Shown here piece after piece: positions 51,023-59,406 of a stretch of 64,000 nucleotides of DNA. The notes beneath the pieces are model-generated. The model saw only the letters and a list, made by a program, of their open reading frames with translations, had not been told where the DNA came from and did not search any database. Where the stretch lies: the NCBI GenBank assembly GCA_020639195.1, contig JACKHB010000004.1:248001-312000 (forward strand), written 5' to 3'. A program made the translations under genes and the position numbers. Every line of letters begins with the position of its first letter. Within the stretch, counting starts at the first letter, position 1. The DNA comes from Phycisphaeraceae bacterium. Lineage in GTDB: Bacteria > Planctomycetota > Phycisphaerae > Phycisphaerales > UBA1924.

Positions 51023-51640
51023 GTGAGCACGCTGTCCCGCATCGAGAACGACGACGCACGGGACCTCGCCCTGGTCAAGGCCATCCGCGATGGGGACACC
51101 AGCGCGTGGACGACCCTGCTCAAGCGTTATCAGGACCGACTCTTTACGGTCTGCCTGCGGATGGTGCGAGACCGGGAACTTGCCTTGGACCTCACTCAGG
51201 ATGCGTTTGTCAAGATCATCCAGGGGCTCGATTCCTACGACGGGAGAGCCAAGCTCAGCACCTGGTTCATCCGCATCACCATGAACGTGTGCCTCAGCCG
51301 CCTGAGGGCCGAACGCCTGCGCCGCCACGCCAGCCTCGAACTCATGTCCGATCCGAATCGTTCGGATGGTGTTAGCAGAGGGTTCCCGCAGAACCGGGAA
51401 CCGGTGCCGGGCTCGAACGTCGAAGACAATGAGCGTCGATGGCTGGTGTCGGAAGCGCTCTCCCGGCTCAGCCCCGACCAACGGGCAATTCTTGTGCTTC
51501 GGGACTCGAGGGGCTTGGATTACGACCAGATTGCGGAAGTGCTCGACGTTCCCGTCGGCACCGTCAAGAGTCGCCTATTTCGGGCGCGGGTGGCGCTGCG
51601 CGAGACGATCGAAGGGCTCCACGGCGACAGGGATCGATGA
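51023..51640 (+). CDS. ECF-type RNA polymerase sigma factor
   Basis: A 205-residue sigma factor with region 2 (AWTTLLKRYQDRLFTVCLRM, LDLTQDAFVKIIQGLDSY) and region 4 (LSRLSPDQRAILVLRDSRGL, VPVGTVKSRLFRARVALRE). Region 3 is absent, as in ECF sigma factors. It starts with GTG at 51023 and its stop overlaps the ATG of the next gene, a membrane protein with an anti-sigma look. The linker between regions 2 and 4 contains about 40 Pro/Asn/Arg-rich residues. A target promoter motif is not clearly seen in the window. Confidence 0.92.
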   Translation: MSTLSRIENDDARDLALVKAIRDGDTSAWTTLLKRYQDRLFTVCLRMVRDRELALDLTQDAFVKIIQGLDSYDGRAKLSTWFIRITMNVCLSRLRAERLRRHASLELMSDPNRSDGVSRGFPQNREPVPGSNVEDNERRWLVSEALSRLSPDQRAILVLRDSRGLDYDQIAEVLDVPVGTVKSRLFRARVALRETIEGLHGDRDR

Positions 51641-52731
51641 AGGACCGCAACGGACATCCCGCTCGCGTCGATGAGACCCTCCTGCTGGGCTGGATCGAGG
51701 GCGACCTTACCGAACAGGAGCAAGGGCGGGTTGCGCTGGCGCTCGGGTCGGATGAGGGCCTCCGGATTCGACTCGAAGCGATGCGCCGAGACCGCCTTGC
51801 GCTCGCTTCCCTGCCTGAAGCGCGGGCCCCGGCTGACTTGCTTTCCAGCGTCGCCGACGCCCTCGAACGGGAACTCCTGCTCGTGTCCGAGCCAGCATCG
51901 GCCAGAAGCGCCTGGTACGCTCCCCTGTTTAGCGATCGAACCGGTCGCCGCTTGGCTGTCGCCGCGGGCCTCTTGCTTGCCTTGGGCCTGACTGCTTGGC
52001 TTGGAGTCGCGGCGTGGCAATCCCGCGCGCCCAAACCCAGCCCGGGAACCCCCGAGTCTGTGGCCAAGGCGGGCCCCAACGAATCGGACTCGATCGTCCC
52101 GAATGTTCCTGTCTCACCGACTCCCAGCGAGACCGACTTGGCTCTCGCCGACGAGGCCCCGACCGTGGCCGTCGTGCCGACCACGGCGGCTTCGGACGCA
52201 GCGACAACGCCAGCTCGACATCCGATGACGGCCGAGCGGGCCGTGGCTCTGCTCCACGAGGGCCGCTTGGGCATCCTCCTGAAGACCACGGACCACGACC
52301 GCACCCTCCGCTGGTTCGCCCAGCGCGATCACGACTCATCCCGAATTGCCGTCGCCCGTCTATCCATCGCGGCGGCACCCGAAGCCCTCGCGGCACTCGT
52401 GGCGCCGTCGCCACTCATCGCCCCACGTGCATTCGAATGGGCTGGCCTCATCTTGCCCGATGAGCCCGCTCGAAGCGAGGCCCCGCCAATCTACGAGACG
52501 ACCGACATTCTCGTGCTTGAACTCGCGGCCGAGCCCGCGACGCTGACCCAGGCGCTGCGTGCGCTATCCGGCGATGCGGGTCATCACGCGACCTTTGAAG
52601 AGCTCGAGGAACCGCTCCATTTCGCTCCGATGGTCCGCGCCGACTCGTTGCTCTGGTGGCGGCAGGACCCCTCCGAGTGGTCGCCGCGGGCCCGTGTGCC
52701 CGTGGTCATCCAGACGCTCCGCTCGAACTGA
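51637..52731 (+). CDS. Putative anti-sigma factor, single-pass membrane protein
   Basis: A 364-residue protein. Its ATG overlaps the sigma stop (ATGA). The N-terminal ~75 residues (LLGWIEGDLTEQEQGRVALAL) are a helical anti-sigma-like domain without the Cys/His zinc motif. One membrane segment follows (about 108-128, RLAVAAGLLLALGLTAWLGVAAW), then a Pro/Ser/Thr-rich linker and an extracytoplasmic part (about 210-360). The function is assigned from gene position and layout; no direct sequence signature proves it. Confidence 0.75.
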   Translation: MKDRNGHPARVDETLLLGWIEGDLTEQEQGRVALALGSDEGLRIRLEAMRRDRLALASLPEARAPADLLSSVADALERELLLVSEPASARSAWYAPLFSDRTGRRLAVAAGLLLALGLTAWLGVAAWQSRAPKPSPGTPESVAKAGPNESDSIVPNVPVSPTPSETDLALADEAPTVAVVPTTAASDAATTPARHPMTAERAVALLHEGRLGILLKTTDHDRTLRWFAQRDHDSSRIAVARLSIAAAPEALAALVAPSPLIAPRAFEWAGLILPDEPARSEAPPIYETTDILVLELAAEPATLTQALRALSGDAGHHATFEELEEPLHFAPMVRADSLLWWRQDPSEWSPRARVPVVIQTLRSN

Positions 52732-52752
52732 CTCGGCGCGTGGGCCGTGGGC

Positions 52753-53985
52753 TCACGCACCCGCCAGACGGCACATCATCTCCACGCCTGTCGCGATCGC
52801 TTCGTCGTTGAAATCAAACGTGGGCTGATGCAGTTGTGGCGCGCTGGCCGGATCGGCGTGCTCTGGCGTCAGCCCCAGCAGGAAGAAGCACGCCGGCACG
52901 TGCTGCCCGTAGTACGAGAAGTCCTCCCCGCCCATGAACCCTTCGGCGAGCTCGACGGCGCGCCCCGGCCCGACCGTCCCACGCGCGACCTCCAGCACCT
53001 GAGCCGTCGCGCCCGGGTCGTTGTGCGTGACCGGATACCCCTCCTGCCAGTCGATCGAGGCACGGCAGCGGAACGCCGACGCCGTCGCCCCCACCACCTC
53101 GAAGAATCGCTCGCGCGCGAGGCGTCGAGTCGAATCGCGCAGCGTCCGCACCGTACCCACAAGCTCCACGCGGCGCGGGATCACGTTGTTGGCCGTCCCC
53201 CCGGCGATCCGCCCCACCGTCACGACCACCGAATCCAATGGCGACACGCTGCGCGACGCGATCGACTGCAGCGCCGTCACCACGTGCGCGCTCGCCAGCA
53301 CCGCGTCGGTTCCAAGGTGCGGGAACGCGGCGTGGCACTGGGTGCCCTCGATCGCCACGATGAAGTCGTCCGTCGCCGCCAGCAGCGGACCCGCGCGCGT
53401 GCCAATATGCCCCAGGCGCATCTGAGGCCAGCCGTGCAGGCCATAGATCGCACCCACCGGCGGGCCGAGCCCCCCGCCCCGCTCGCCACGGAGCGCACCC
53501 TGCTCGCACATCGCCTCTCCGCCGGCGCCCCCTTCCTCCGCGGGCTGGAACACCAGAGTCACGGGCCTGGGCCGGTCCACTTTGGAGAGCACCCGCGCGG
53601 CTCCCAGCAGGATCGTCGTATGGCCGTCGTGCCCGCACGCGTGCATCACGCCGGGCGTGACCGATGCGTACGTGCAGCCGGTGGTCTCTTCGATGGGCAG
53701 TGCATCCATGTCCGCCCGCAGCGCGATCGCCGCGCCGTCGGTCCTGCCGCCGGTCGCCGGCAGATGTGCCAGCACGCCGGTCCTGGCGATGCCCGCGCGG
53801 AACTCGATCCCGAGCCGCTCGAGCTCGCGCCGCACGACGCCGCTGGTTCGAGCTTCCTGGTAGCCGAGTTCGGGATGGCGGTGCAGATCATGGCGAATCT
53901 CCACCAATTCGGGAAGCTCCCGCTCGATCAGCGTGCGCAGTTCGGTCCCGGCCTGTGGCATGGCTGGAGCGTAGGTGACCGTCAT
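52753..53985 (-). CDS. M20-family amidohydrolase (hippurate hydrolase-like)
   Basis: Metallopeptidase-fold amidohydrolase of about 410 residues that removes an acyl or aryl group from an amino acid. Motifs: HDLHRHPELGYQE, RADMDALPIEETTG, HACGHDGHTTILLGAA, FQPAEEGGAGGEAM and MGGEDFSYYGQ, which give the dimetal ligands and the catalytic Glu. The ATG at 53985 (MTVTYAP) is chosen; an ATG at 53961 is an alternative. The frame upstream overlaps the divergent htrA region and is not coding. The 112-base gap to htrA holds both promoters. Confidence 0.92.
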   Translation of the reverse strand: MTVTYAPAMPQAGTELRTLIERELPELVEIRHDLHRHPELGYQEARTSGVVRRELERLGIEFRAGIARTGVLAHLPATGGRTDGAAIALRADMDALPIEETTGCTYASVTPGVMHACGHDGHTTILLGAARVLSKVDRPRPVTLVFQPAEEGGAGGEAMCEQGALRGERGGGLGPPVGAIYGLHGWPQMRLGHIGTRAGPLLAATDDFIVAIEGTQCHAAFPHLGTDAVLASAHVVTALQSIASRSVSPLDSVVVTVGRIAGGTANNVIPRRVELVGTVRTLRDSTRRLARERFFEVVGATASAFRCRASIDWQEGYPVTHNDPGATAQVLEVARGTVGPGRAVELAEGFMGGEDFSYYGQHVPACFFLLGLTPEHADPASAPQLHQPTFDFNDEAIATGVEMMCRLAGA

Positions 53986-54012
53986 GTCCCCAACCCGTCC
54001 AGCGACGGCGAC

Positions 54013-54072
54013 GGAAACCCTCGCCACGGCCATCTTTACACCTGTGGGGGGCGATTGGACCCGTTCGGGTCC
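54013..54072 (+). promoter_or_regulatory. Candidate htrA promoter and leader hairpin
   Basis: GGAAAC (54013-54018) and TCTTTA (54033-54038) resemble an ECF-type -35/-10 pair, though spacing and -10 are not perfect. The leader then contains a perfect hairpin GGACCC-GTTC-GGGTCC (54057-54072). Low confidence; the only adjacent sigma factor is the ECF gene at 51023. Confidence 0.3.
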
Positions 54073-54097
54073 TGACACCCGTTGGAGGCACGACAAC

Positions 54098-55546
54098 ATG
54101 AAGCTGCGATGGAATGCGGTAGCGGTCGGAGCAGGGCTCGCCGCGGCGGCGAGCGTTCTGGTTGGCCTTTCCCACGCCCATCCCCTGGGCGACGCTCCGG
54201 ACACAATCGGCGCGGGTGCTGGCCAGCCGGTCGGCGAACCCACGAGCGAGGACATGCGCTTCGCCCGATCGCTGAGCCGGGCGTTCGTGGGCGCGGTGGA
54301 TCGAATCGAGCCGAGCGTCGTTCACATCATGACCCGAGTCGAACGACCGGTGCTGCGCTACGACCTCTTCGGCAGACGCTTTCGAGACACGCAGGTGGGA
54401 GAGGGCCTGGGTACCGGCGTGGTCGCGCGCCAGGACGGGTACATCCTCACCAATAACCACGTCGTGGAGGACGCCACCACGGTGCGCGTTCGACTGCTCG
54501 ACGGGCGAGAATACGACGCGCGCGTTGTCGGGCTCGACCCCGCGACGGACCTGGCCGTGATCAAGGTCGACGCGTCGGGCCTGGCCCCAATCCAACTGGC
54601 CGATTCCGACGATCTGCAGGTCGGCGAGATCGTGCTGGCCGTCGGCAGCCCATTCGGCTTTTCCAGCAGCGTCACTCACGGCATCGTCAGTGCTTTGGGA
54701 CGTACCGGGCTGAGCCGCGCCGACGCCGACCAGTTCGAGGACTTCATTCAGACCGACGCCGCGATCAATCCCGGCAACTCCGGCGGTCCTCTGGTCAACC
54801 TCGAAGGCGGCGTGGTGGGCATCAACTCGGCGATCTTCACCCGCTCCGGCGGGTCTCAAGGGATCGGCTTTGCCATCCCGTCCAACATCGCGGGCAACGT
54901 GCTGGACTCGATCATCCGGCGCGGACGCGTGGAGCGCGGCTGGCTGGGGGTCGAGATGCGGGCACTCTCGGGCAACGAACTCGCCGCGGCAGGCGTGACC
55001 GCCCCGGGCGCGGTCTCGGTTGTTCATGTTGTGGACGACAGCCCGGCGCAGCGGGCGGGCCTCCACGAAGGTGACCTGATCGTCGGGTTTGACGGCCGGC
55101 CGGTGACCGACGATCGCCGGCTGCGCACGCTGATTGCCACCGCGCGTCCGGGCGCTCCGATCGGCATCGACATCGTCCGAAACGGGTCCCGTCGATCCAT
55201 CGAGGCCCGCCTGGCCGACGCCGCGGAAGCGACAGCCGCGGCTGTGGGCGGCGTCGTCGCCGAACCGCTGGGCCTTGTCGTGTCCGATCAGTCCCCCGCG
55301 ATCCTCCGGCAACTGGGCTATCAGCGCAGCCCGGTAGACGGAGTGGTGGTGCTGAGCGTGCTCGACGGGGGTCCGGCGCAGCGCGCCGGCCTCGCGCCAG
55401 GCGACATCATCTACCGGGTCGGGACGGTGGATGTGGCCAACGACCAGGAACTGCTCGGCGTCCTCGCCCGCTCGGACGTGAACGACGGTGTCCGCGTGTA
55501 CCTGCTCCGCGATCGCGAGAACCGATATGTGGATGTTGTCAGGTAG
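54098..55546 (+). CDS. HtrA/DegP-type serine protease with two PDZ domains
   Basis: Periplasmic quality-control protease of 482 residues. The ATG at 54098 has GGAGG 9 bases upstream and begins a signal-like segment (KLRWNAVAVGAGLAAAASVLVG). The triad is intact: His in TNNHVVED (about 121), Asp in ATDLAVIKVD (about 151) and Ser in NPGNSGGPLV (about 229). Two PDZ domains follow (about 285-370 and 390-480, with GWLGVEMRALSG, AGLHEGDLIVGFDGRPV, AGLAPGDIIYRVG). Length and layout equal DegP/DegQ. It is near an ECF sigma/anti-sigma pair, as envelope-stress proteases often are, but lies after a divergent M20 gene. Confidence 0.94.
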   Translation: MKLRWNAVAVGAGLAAAASVLVGLSHAHPLGDAPDTIGAGAGQPVGEPTSEDMRFARSLSRAFVGAVDRIEPSVVHIMTRVERPVLRYDLFGRRFRDTQVGEGLGTGVVARQDGYILTNNHVVEDATTVRVRLLDGREYDARVVGLDPATDLAVIKVDASGLAPIQLADSDDLQVGEIVLAVGSPFGFSSSVTHGIVSALGRTGLSRADADQFEDFIQTDAAINPGNSGGPLVNLEGGVVGINSAIFTRSGGSQGIGFAIPSNIAGNVLDSIIRRGRVERGWLGVEMRALSGNELAAAGVTAPGAVSVVHVVDDSPAQRAGLHEGDLIVGFDGRPVTDDRRLRTLIATARPGAPIGIDIVRNGSRRSIEARLADAAEATAAAVGGVVAEPLGLVVSDQSPAILRQLGYQRSPVDGVVVLSVLDGGPAQRAGLAPGDIIYRVGTVDVANDQELLGVLARSDVNDGVRVYLLRDRENRYVDVVR

Positions 55547-55791
55547 ATAGCTGCAATCTGAAGTGGGGCTCAAGAGCGCACGGCCCGTTTGCCTGTCGCA
55601 TGGCATCGGGCGTTTACCCCCTTTTTGCGGGCTTGCCCCGGATTGGGGGGCGGTTCGTTGCAGGTTGGACTCGATGCCCTCCGATACTTCATGCGCAGGA
55701 GGGGGTTGCGGCGAGCGCCACCGACGTCATGGACGAGCGGGCGCGGTGCCGACGATACCGCCGGGGAAGTCGTGAGCGCCCGGCCCGACTT

Positions 55792-55797
55792 GGGAGG
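55792..55797 (+). promoter_or_regulatory. Ribosome site supporting a TTG start
   Basis: GGGAGG lies 8 bases before TTG at 55806, the start assigned to the LuxR-type gene. No in-frame ATG or GTG with a comparable site was found upstream. Confidence 0.55.
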
Positions 55798-55805
55798 CTC
55801 GCGCA

Positions 55806-56618
55806 TTGACAACCCCATCCACCAGCTCGCTGAACCTGAACGCCACGCTGGCGTTTCGGATCGCAGAACTCACCGCCGCCCCCACGCCGGACTGGCCCGA
55901 TGAGGCCGCGGCCGTTCTGGCCGATCTCCCGGGCGTCAGCGCCAGCGCGGTCGTGATCGGCAGCGTGCGATCCAACGGTGAGATCGACGCCCTGGAATGC
56001 GCCGGCGTGTCCATCCGCCGTCCGCTCTCGGCAAGCGCCCGCGCGGTCATCCGCGCGTCGATCGCGTCGATGCGGACTCTGGGCATCAACCTCCCCGACC
56101 CGAGCGGGACCAGCGTTGAGCGGTCCATGCCGGGGGGCGCGTGGCGGGGCTCGGCGGTGGCCCTGGCGATGGGCCCGCTCGAGCCCGCAGACCTGATTCT
56201 GGCTTGGGCGCCGATCCGCGGCAACGAGCGCGGGGTGCTCGTGGCGCTCTCCCTGGACGATCCCGACGTTGGAACCATTCGGGCGCAGGCCGCGTCGCTC
56301 GCCCCCCTCGTGGCGGCACGCGCGCGAATCGCTCTGGGGGATCGGCCGATGGACCGGTCTGGATGGCTGACTCGCTGCGAGGTTGAGGTGCTGGAGCGCC
56401 TGGTGCTGGGATTGAGCGTGCGCGAGATCGCCGAGGACATCGGACGCAGCCCGCACACGATCCACGACCACGTCAAGAGCCTTCACCGAAAGCTGGGCGC
56501 CAGTACTCGAGGGGCGCTGGTCGCGCGGGCCCTGGGACGTCCCACCCGAGACGAGAGCGGCGTGCTGACGTTCGATGCGCGGCACCAGCCGGCCGAGACG
56601 CGCGCGATCAGCGCGTAA
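55806..56618 (+). CDS. LuxR-type transcriptional regulator
   Basis: A 270-residue protein with a C-terminal LuxR helix-turn-helix (about 190-250): LTRCEVEVLERLVLGLSVREIAEDI, then SPHTIHDHVKSLHRKLGAS. The N-terminal ~180 residues are a sensory-type alpha/beta domain (ADLPGVSASAVVIG, DLILAWAPIRGNERGVLVALS) that could be a GAF-like fold; there is no receiver domain. TTG start with a good ribosome site. Regulated genes and ligand are unknown. It lies 259 bases after htrA; the FmdB-like and clpS genes follow in the same direction. Confidence 0.85.
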   Translation: MTTPSTSSLNLNATLAFRIAELTAAPTPDWPDEAAAVLADLPGVSASAVVIGSVRSNGEIDALECAGVSIRRPLSASARAVIRASIASMRTLGINLPDPSGTSVERSMPGGAWRGSAVALAMGPLEPADLILAWAPIRGNERGVLVALSLDDPDVGTIRAQAASLAPLVAARARIALGDRPMDRSGWLTRCEVEVLERLVLGLSVREIAEDIGRSPHTIHDHVKSLHRKLGASTRGALVARALGRPTRDESGVLTFDARHQPAETRAISA

Positions 56619-56629
56619 GATTTTGAGCG

Positions 56630-56932
56630 ATGCCGACGTACGTGTATGAGGTGCTCGACCCCAGGGGCCAACCCACCGGCCGGACGTTCGAGTTCGTGCA
56701 GCGCATGGCCGACGAGGCCCTGACTCGGCACCCCGAGTCTGGCGAACCGGTGCGTCGGGTGCCCCAGGCGCCTGCCATCGCGGGCGTCTTGTCGCCCGCT
56801 CGCGGGAAGAAGGGGCTGAGCGACAAGAAGCTCGAGAAACTCGGGTTCACGAAGTACCAGCGCCAGACCGACGGCACCTATGAACGTCGATTCGGGGGCG
56901 CCGGGCCGCCCACGATCTCGAAGGACGACTAG
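56630..56932 (+). CDS. FmdB-like small protein without zinc-ribbon cysteines
   Basis: A 100-residue protein opening MPTYVYEVLDPRGQ and containing FEFVQRMADEALTRHPESGEPVRRV, the same order of features as the FmdB family (MPTYEYxC..C...FE...s..d..l..CP.Cg). All the zinc cysteines are replaced: VLDPRG for CxxC and PESGEPV for CPxCG. The end is SKDD after a Gly/Lys-rich stretch (LGFTKYQRQTDGTYERRFG). It is probably a derived, zinc-free member. Function is unknown. Confidence 0.75.
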   Translation: MPTYVYEVLDPRGQPTGRTFEFVQRMADEALTRHPESGEPVRRVPQAPAIAGVLSPARGKKGLSDKKLEKLGFTKYQRQTDGTYERRFGGAGPPTISKDD

Positions 56933-57022
56933 GAGTCCGGGGCGGGCGACGACCGGTAGACGGCCGAACTCGACCTTGCCCGTGATCTGGCATCGTCGAC
57001 GGTTGTTTCATACCATTGGGGC

Positions 57023-57352
57023 ATGAACTCAACCAGGCCACGCGTGGAGACGCGGACCGAGACCAAGACGCGCAAGCCGCCGCCGTGGCGCGTCGTGCTG
57101 CTCGACGACAACGACCACACGTACGAGTACGTGATGGAGATGGTCATGTCGTTGTTCGCGATGCCCATGGAGAAAGCCTTCGAGATCGCCAAGACGGTGG
57201 ATTCTCAGGGACGCGCCGTGTGCATGACCACGCACAAGGAACTGGCCGAGCTCAAGCGTGACCAGATCCTCGCGTTCGGCAAGGACCGCCACATCGCCGC
57301 GTGCAAGGGCTCGATGAGCGCGATCATTGAGCTGGCCGAGGGTGAGGACTAG
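57023..57352 (+). CDS. clpS: ATP-dependent Clp protease adaptor ClpS
   Basis: N-end-rule adaptor that delivers substrates to ClpAP. The 109-residue protein has WRVVLLDDNDHTYEYVMEMVMSLF (the N-degron pocket and conserved DDN/H/T residues), MEKAFEIAKTVDSQGRAVCMTTHKELAELK, and the C-terminal AACKGSMSAIIE. The family's helper residues are retained. Neither clpA nor aat is next to it. A 5'-proximal basic tail of about 20 residues precedes the folded core. Confidence 0.95.
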   Translation: MNSTRPRVETRTETKTRKPPPWRVVLLDDNDHTYEYVMEMVMSLFAMPMEKAFEIAKTVDSQGRAVCMTTHKELAELKRDQILAFGKDRHIAACKGSMSAIIELAEGED

Positions 57353-57391
57353 GCCGGAGCGCCCCGGCGCGACCGGACTTATCCTTCTTCG

Positions 57392-58111
57392 ATGCGCATC
57401 ATCGGTGGCGAGTTCAAGCGTCGGCTTCTGGAGAGTCCCCCCGACGCGGACACGACGCGCCCGATGCCCGATCTGGTGCGCGAAGCGCTGTTCAACCTCC
57501 TGCGCGGGCACACAGAGGATGTCGCGGTCGTCGATCTGTTCGCCGGCACCGGGTCGATCGGCCTCGAGGCGATCAGCCGCGGCGCGCGCCGGTGCGTGTT
57601 CGTTGAATCGAACCGTCGCGTCGGGCGCATCATCGAACGAAACATCCTGAGCTTGGGCGTCGCCGAGCGGTGCCATGTGCTCTTCGCCGATGCGTTGGGC
57701 CCCCAGGCGATCGCGGCGTGCCCCAGGCCGCTCCACCTCGCCTTCGTGGATCCGCCCTACGCCATCGTGCGCGACCCCGACGGCTGGCACAAGGTCAAGC
57801 GACAGATGTCGCGTCTGGCCGCGCTGCTCGACGATGACGGATTCGCCGTCCTGCGCACGCCGTGGCCCTTGCTGCACGCGATCGCCACAGAAGCGCCCGA
57901 GCGGCCCAAGCACCGGCCGCGCCGGCCGGCGCCGTTCATCGACGAGCAGGGCGACCTGATGGAGGACATCTCGGACGAACCCGAGATCGAGCGCGAGCCG
58001 GCCGAGCCCGTTCGGTATGCGGACGTCGATATGGCGGTGGAGGAAGCCCAAGGGCCCGAGACGCGGACATACGGCGGGATGGCCCTCCACCTGTACATGC
58101 GCCGGCGGTAG
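57392..58111 (+). CDS. rsmD: 16S rRNA (guanine(966)-N2)-methyltransferase
   Basis: SAM-dependent N2-methylation of G966 of 16S rRNA. The 239-residue protein has the family opening MRIIGGEFKRR, RPMPDLVREALFNLL, the SAM motif DLFAGTGSIGLEAISRGA and the catalytic DPPYAIVRDP near residues 128-137. Compared with typical RsmD, an acidic insert of about 50 residues (DEQGDLMEDISDEPEIEREP and following) lies before the final TRTYGGMALHLYMRR. It is followed after 11 bases by an M16-like gene and may be cotranscribed. Confidence 0.9.
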   Translation: MRIIGGEFKRRLLESPPDADTTRPMPDLVREALFNLLRGHTEDVAVVDLFAGTGSIGLEAISRGARRCVFVESNRRVGRIIERNILSLGVAERCHVLFADALGPQAIAACPRPLHLAFVDPPYAIVRDPDGWHKVKRQMSRLAALLDDDGFAVLRTPWPLLHAIATEAPERPKHRPRRPAPFIDEQGDLMEDISDEPEIEREPAEPVRYADVDMAVEEAQGPETRTYGGMALHLYMRRR

Positions 58112-58122
58112 ATTGGAGTGGC

Positions 58123-59406
58123 GTGTCCATCGTGCTTCGAGTTGTGGCGATCGTGTGGCTTGCCCTGGCCGGTGTGGCGGCAGCGCAGCTCGAGCCGGCC
58201 CGCATCACCGCGCTCTCGCAGCATCCAGAAAGCGGCGTCTGGACCGCAAGCCTGAGCAATGGCGTTCTCGTGCACCATCGCCCGATGGCCGGAGATGGCC
58301 GCGCGGTCGTGTGCCTGACCTTTGCGCCCGATCCGGGCTTCGATGCGAGATCGCTCGACGGACTGCCCGCGCTCTTTGAAGGCGCGCACGCGCCGATCTC
58401 GATCAAAGCGTCCTGGGACCGGGGCACGGTGCGCGTGTTCGTCGCCACTCCGACCGACACGCTGCGATCCACGCTGACCGACGTCGTCGAGAAGCTTCGC
58501 CGCCCGGTGCTCGATCCACGCGTGCTCGAGGCCTGGGAACAGACCGAGCGCGAGCACGACGCGCTCGTCGCGAGCGTACCGAGCCGGGCGCTCGATCTGG
58601 CCCTCGACGAACTGCTCAGCGCCGATCAGAGGCCCTCACGAAGGGCTCCCGACGCCGACCGCCTGACCCACAGCCTCGCGGATGTCGTCGGCCGCGCTCC
58701 CCTCGAAGCGGCCATCGTCGGCGACATCGGACGGGAGGAGGCCCTCACGCTGGCCGTCGAGACGGTCGGCTCGCTCCCGCCGCGCGAGCCGGTCCGGACA
58801 CACGAGGATCTGCGCGCGGGCGCGCATCCCCGGTCAGAGCGCGGCCGGATCGAGCGGCGGATCCTGCTCCCCGCGGAATCGCCCGAGTCGATCGTGCTGG
58901 TCGGCCTCCTGCGAGGCGAAGTCGGCGACTGGCGCTCCGTGCGAGCGCTGCGGCTCGCGGCGTCGGTCCTCGAGTCCCGTCTTGAGGATCGCCTGCGAGA
59001 CAGCCAGCACGGCTACGAGGCCCGCATCGGCCTTGGCTTTGACGCCGCCGGGATCCTGCTGTTTGCCGCGGCGAGCACGGGCCCGGAAGGGGCCCCATCG
59101 CTCACACAGGAGATCGAGGCCCAGGTCGCCGGCCTGGCCGCGTCGCCGCCCACACCACGCGAACTGGCCCGCGCGAGGGGGGAGGTCGTGTCCCGCGTGG
59201 AGCGCATCCTGGACGACCCTTGGTATTGGGCGAGATGGGTCTCGGAGTCCACGCTTCGCGGATTCTCGCTCGACGACATCGTCCGTGCGCGCGAGGACTA
59301 CGCCGGGCTCACGGGCGGAGAGATCGAGGCGGAGTTTGGCTCGCTCTGGCACGACGGCGTGCTCGTGTCGGTGCGTGTCGAGCCGCGGAGCCCCGCCGAG
59401 CGCTAG
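58123..59406 (+). CDS. M16-like (insulinase-fold) protein lacking the zinc motif
   Basis: A 427-residue exported protein with a signal (VLRVVAIVWLALAGVAAAQ) and an overall M16 layout: TASLSNGVLVHHRPM, then a paired domain with ERRILLPAESPESIVLVGLLRG, RLEDRLRDSQHGYEARI and a regulatory end. The inverse zinc motif HxxEH is absent; the corresponding region reads SLDGLPALFEGAHAP. It is therefore probably a non-catalytic partner of an M16 protease, or a processed scaffold. No catalytic M16 partner is in the window. GTG start at 58123; an alternative GTG is at 58132. Confidence 0.75.
   Translation: MSIVLRVVAIVWLALAGVAAAQLEPARITALSQHPESGVWTASLSNGVLVHHRPMAGDGRAVVCLTFAPDPGFDARSLDGLPALFEGAHAPISIKASWDRGTVRVFVATPTDTLRSTLTDVVEKLRRPVLDPRVLEAWEQTEREHDALVASVPSRALDLALDELLSADQRPSRRAPDADRLTHSLADVVGRAPLEAAIVGDIGREEALTLAVETVGSLPPREPVRTHEDLRAGAHPRSERGRIERRILLPAESPESIVLVGLLRGEVGDWRSVRALRLAASVLESRLEDRLRDSQHGYEARIGLGFDAAGILLFAAASTGPEGAPSLTQEIEAQVAGLAASPPTPRELARARGEVVSRVERILDDPWYWARWVSESTLRGFSLDDIVRAREDYAGLTGGEIEAEFGSLWHDGVLVSVRVEPRSPAER

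Noticed and set aside
52753..53985. M20 enzyme as a member of the sigma/anti-sigma operon
   Set aside because: It is on the opposite strand; convergent with the anti-sigma gene, 21 bases apart.
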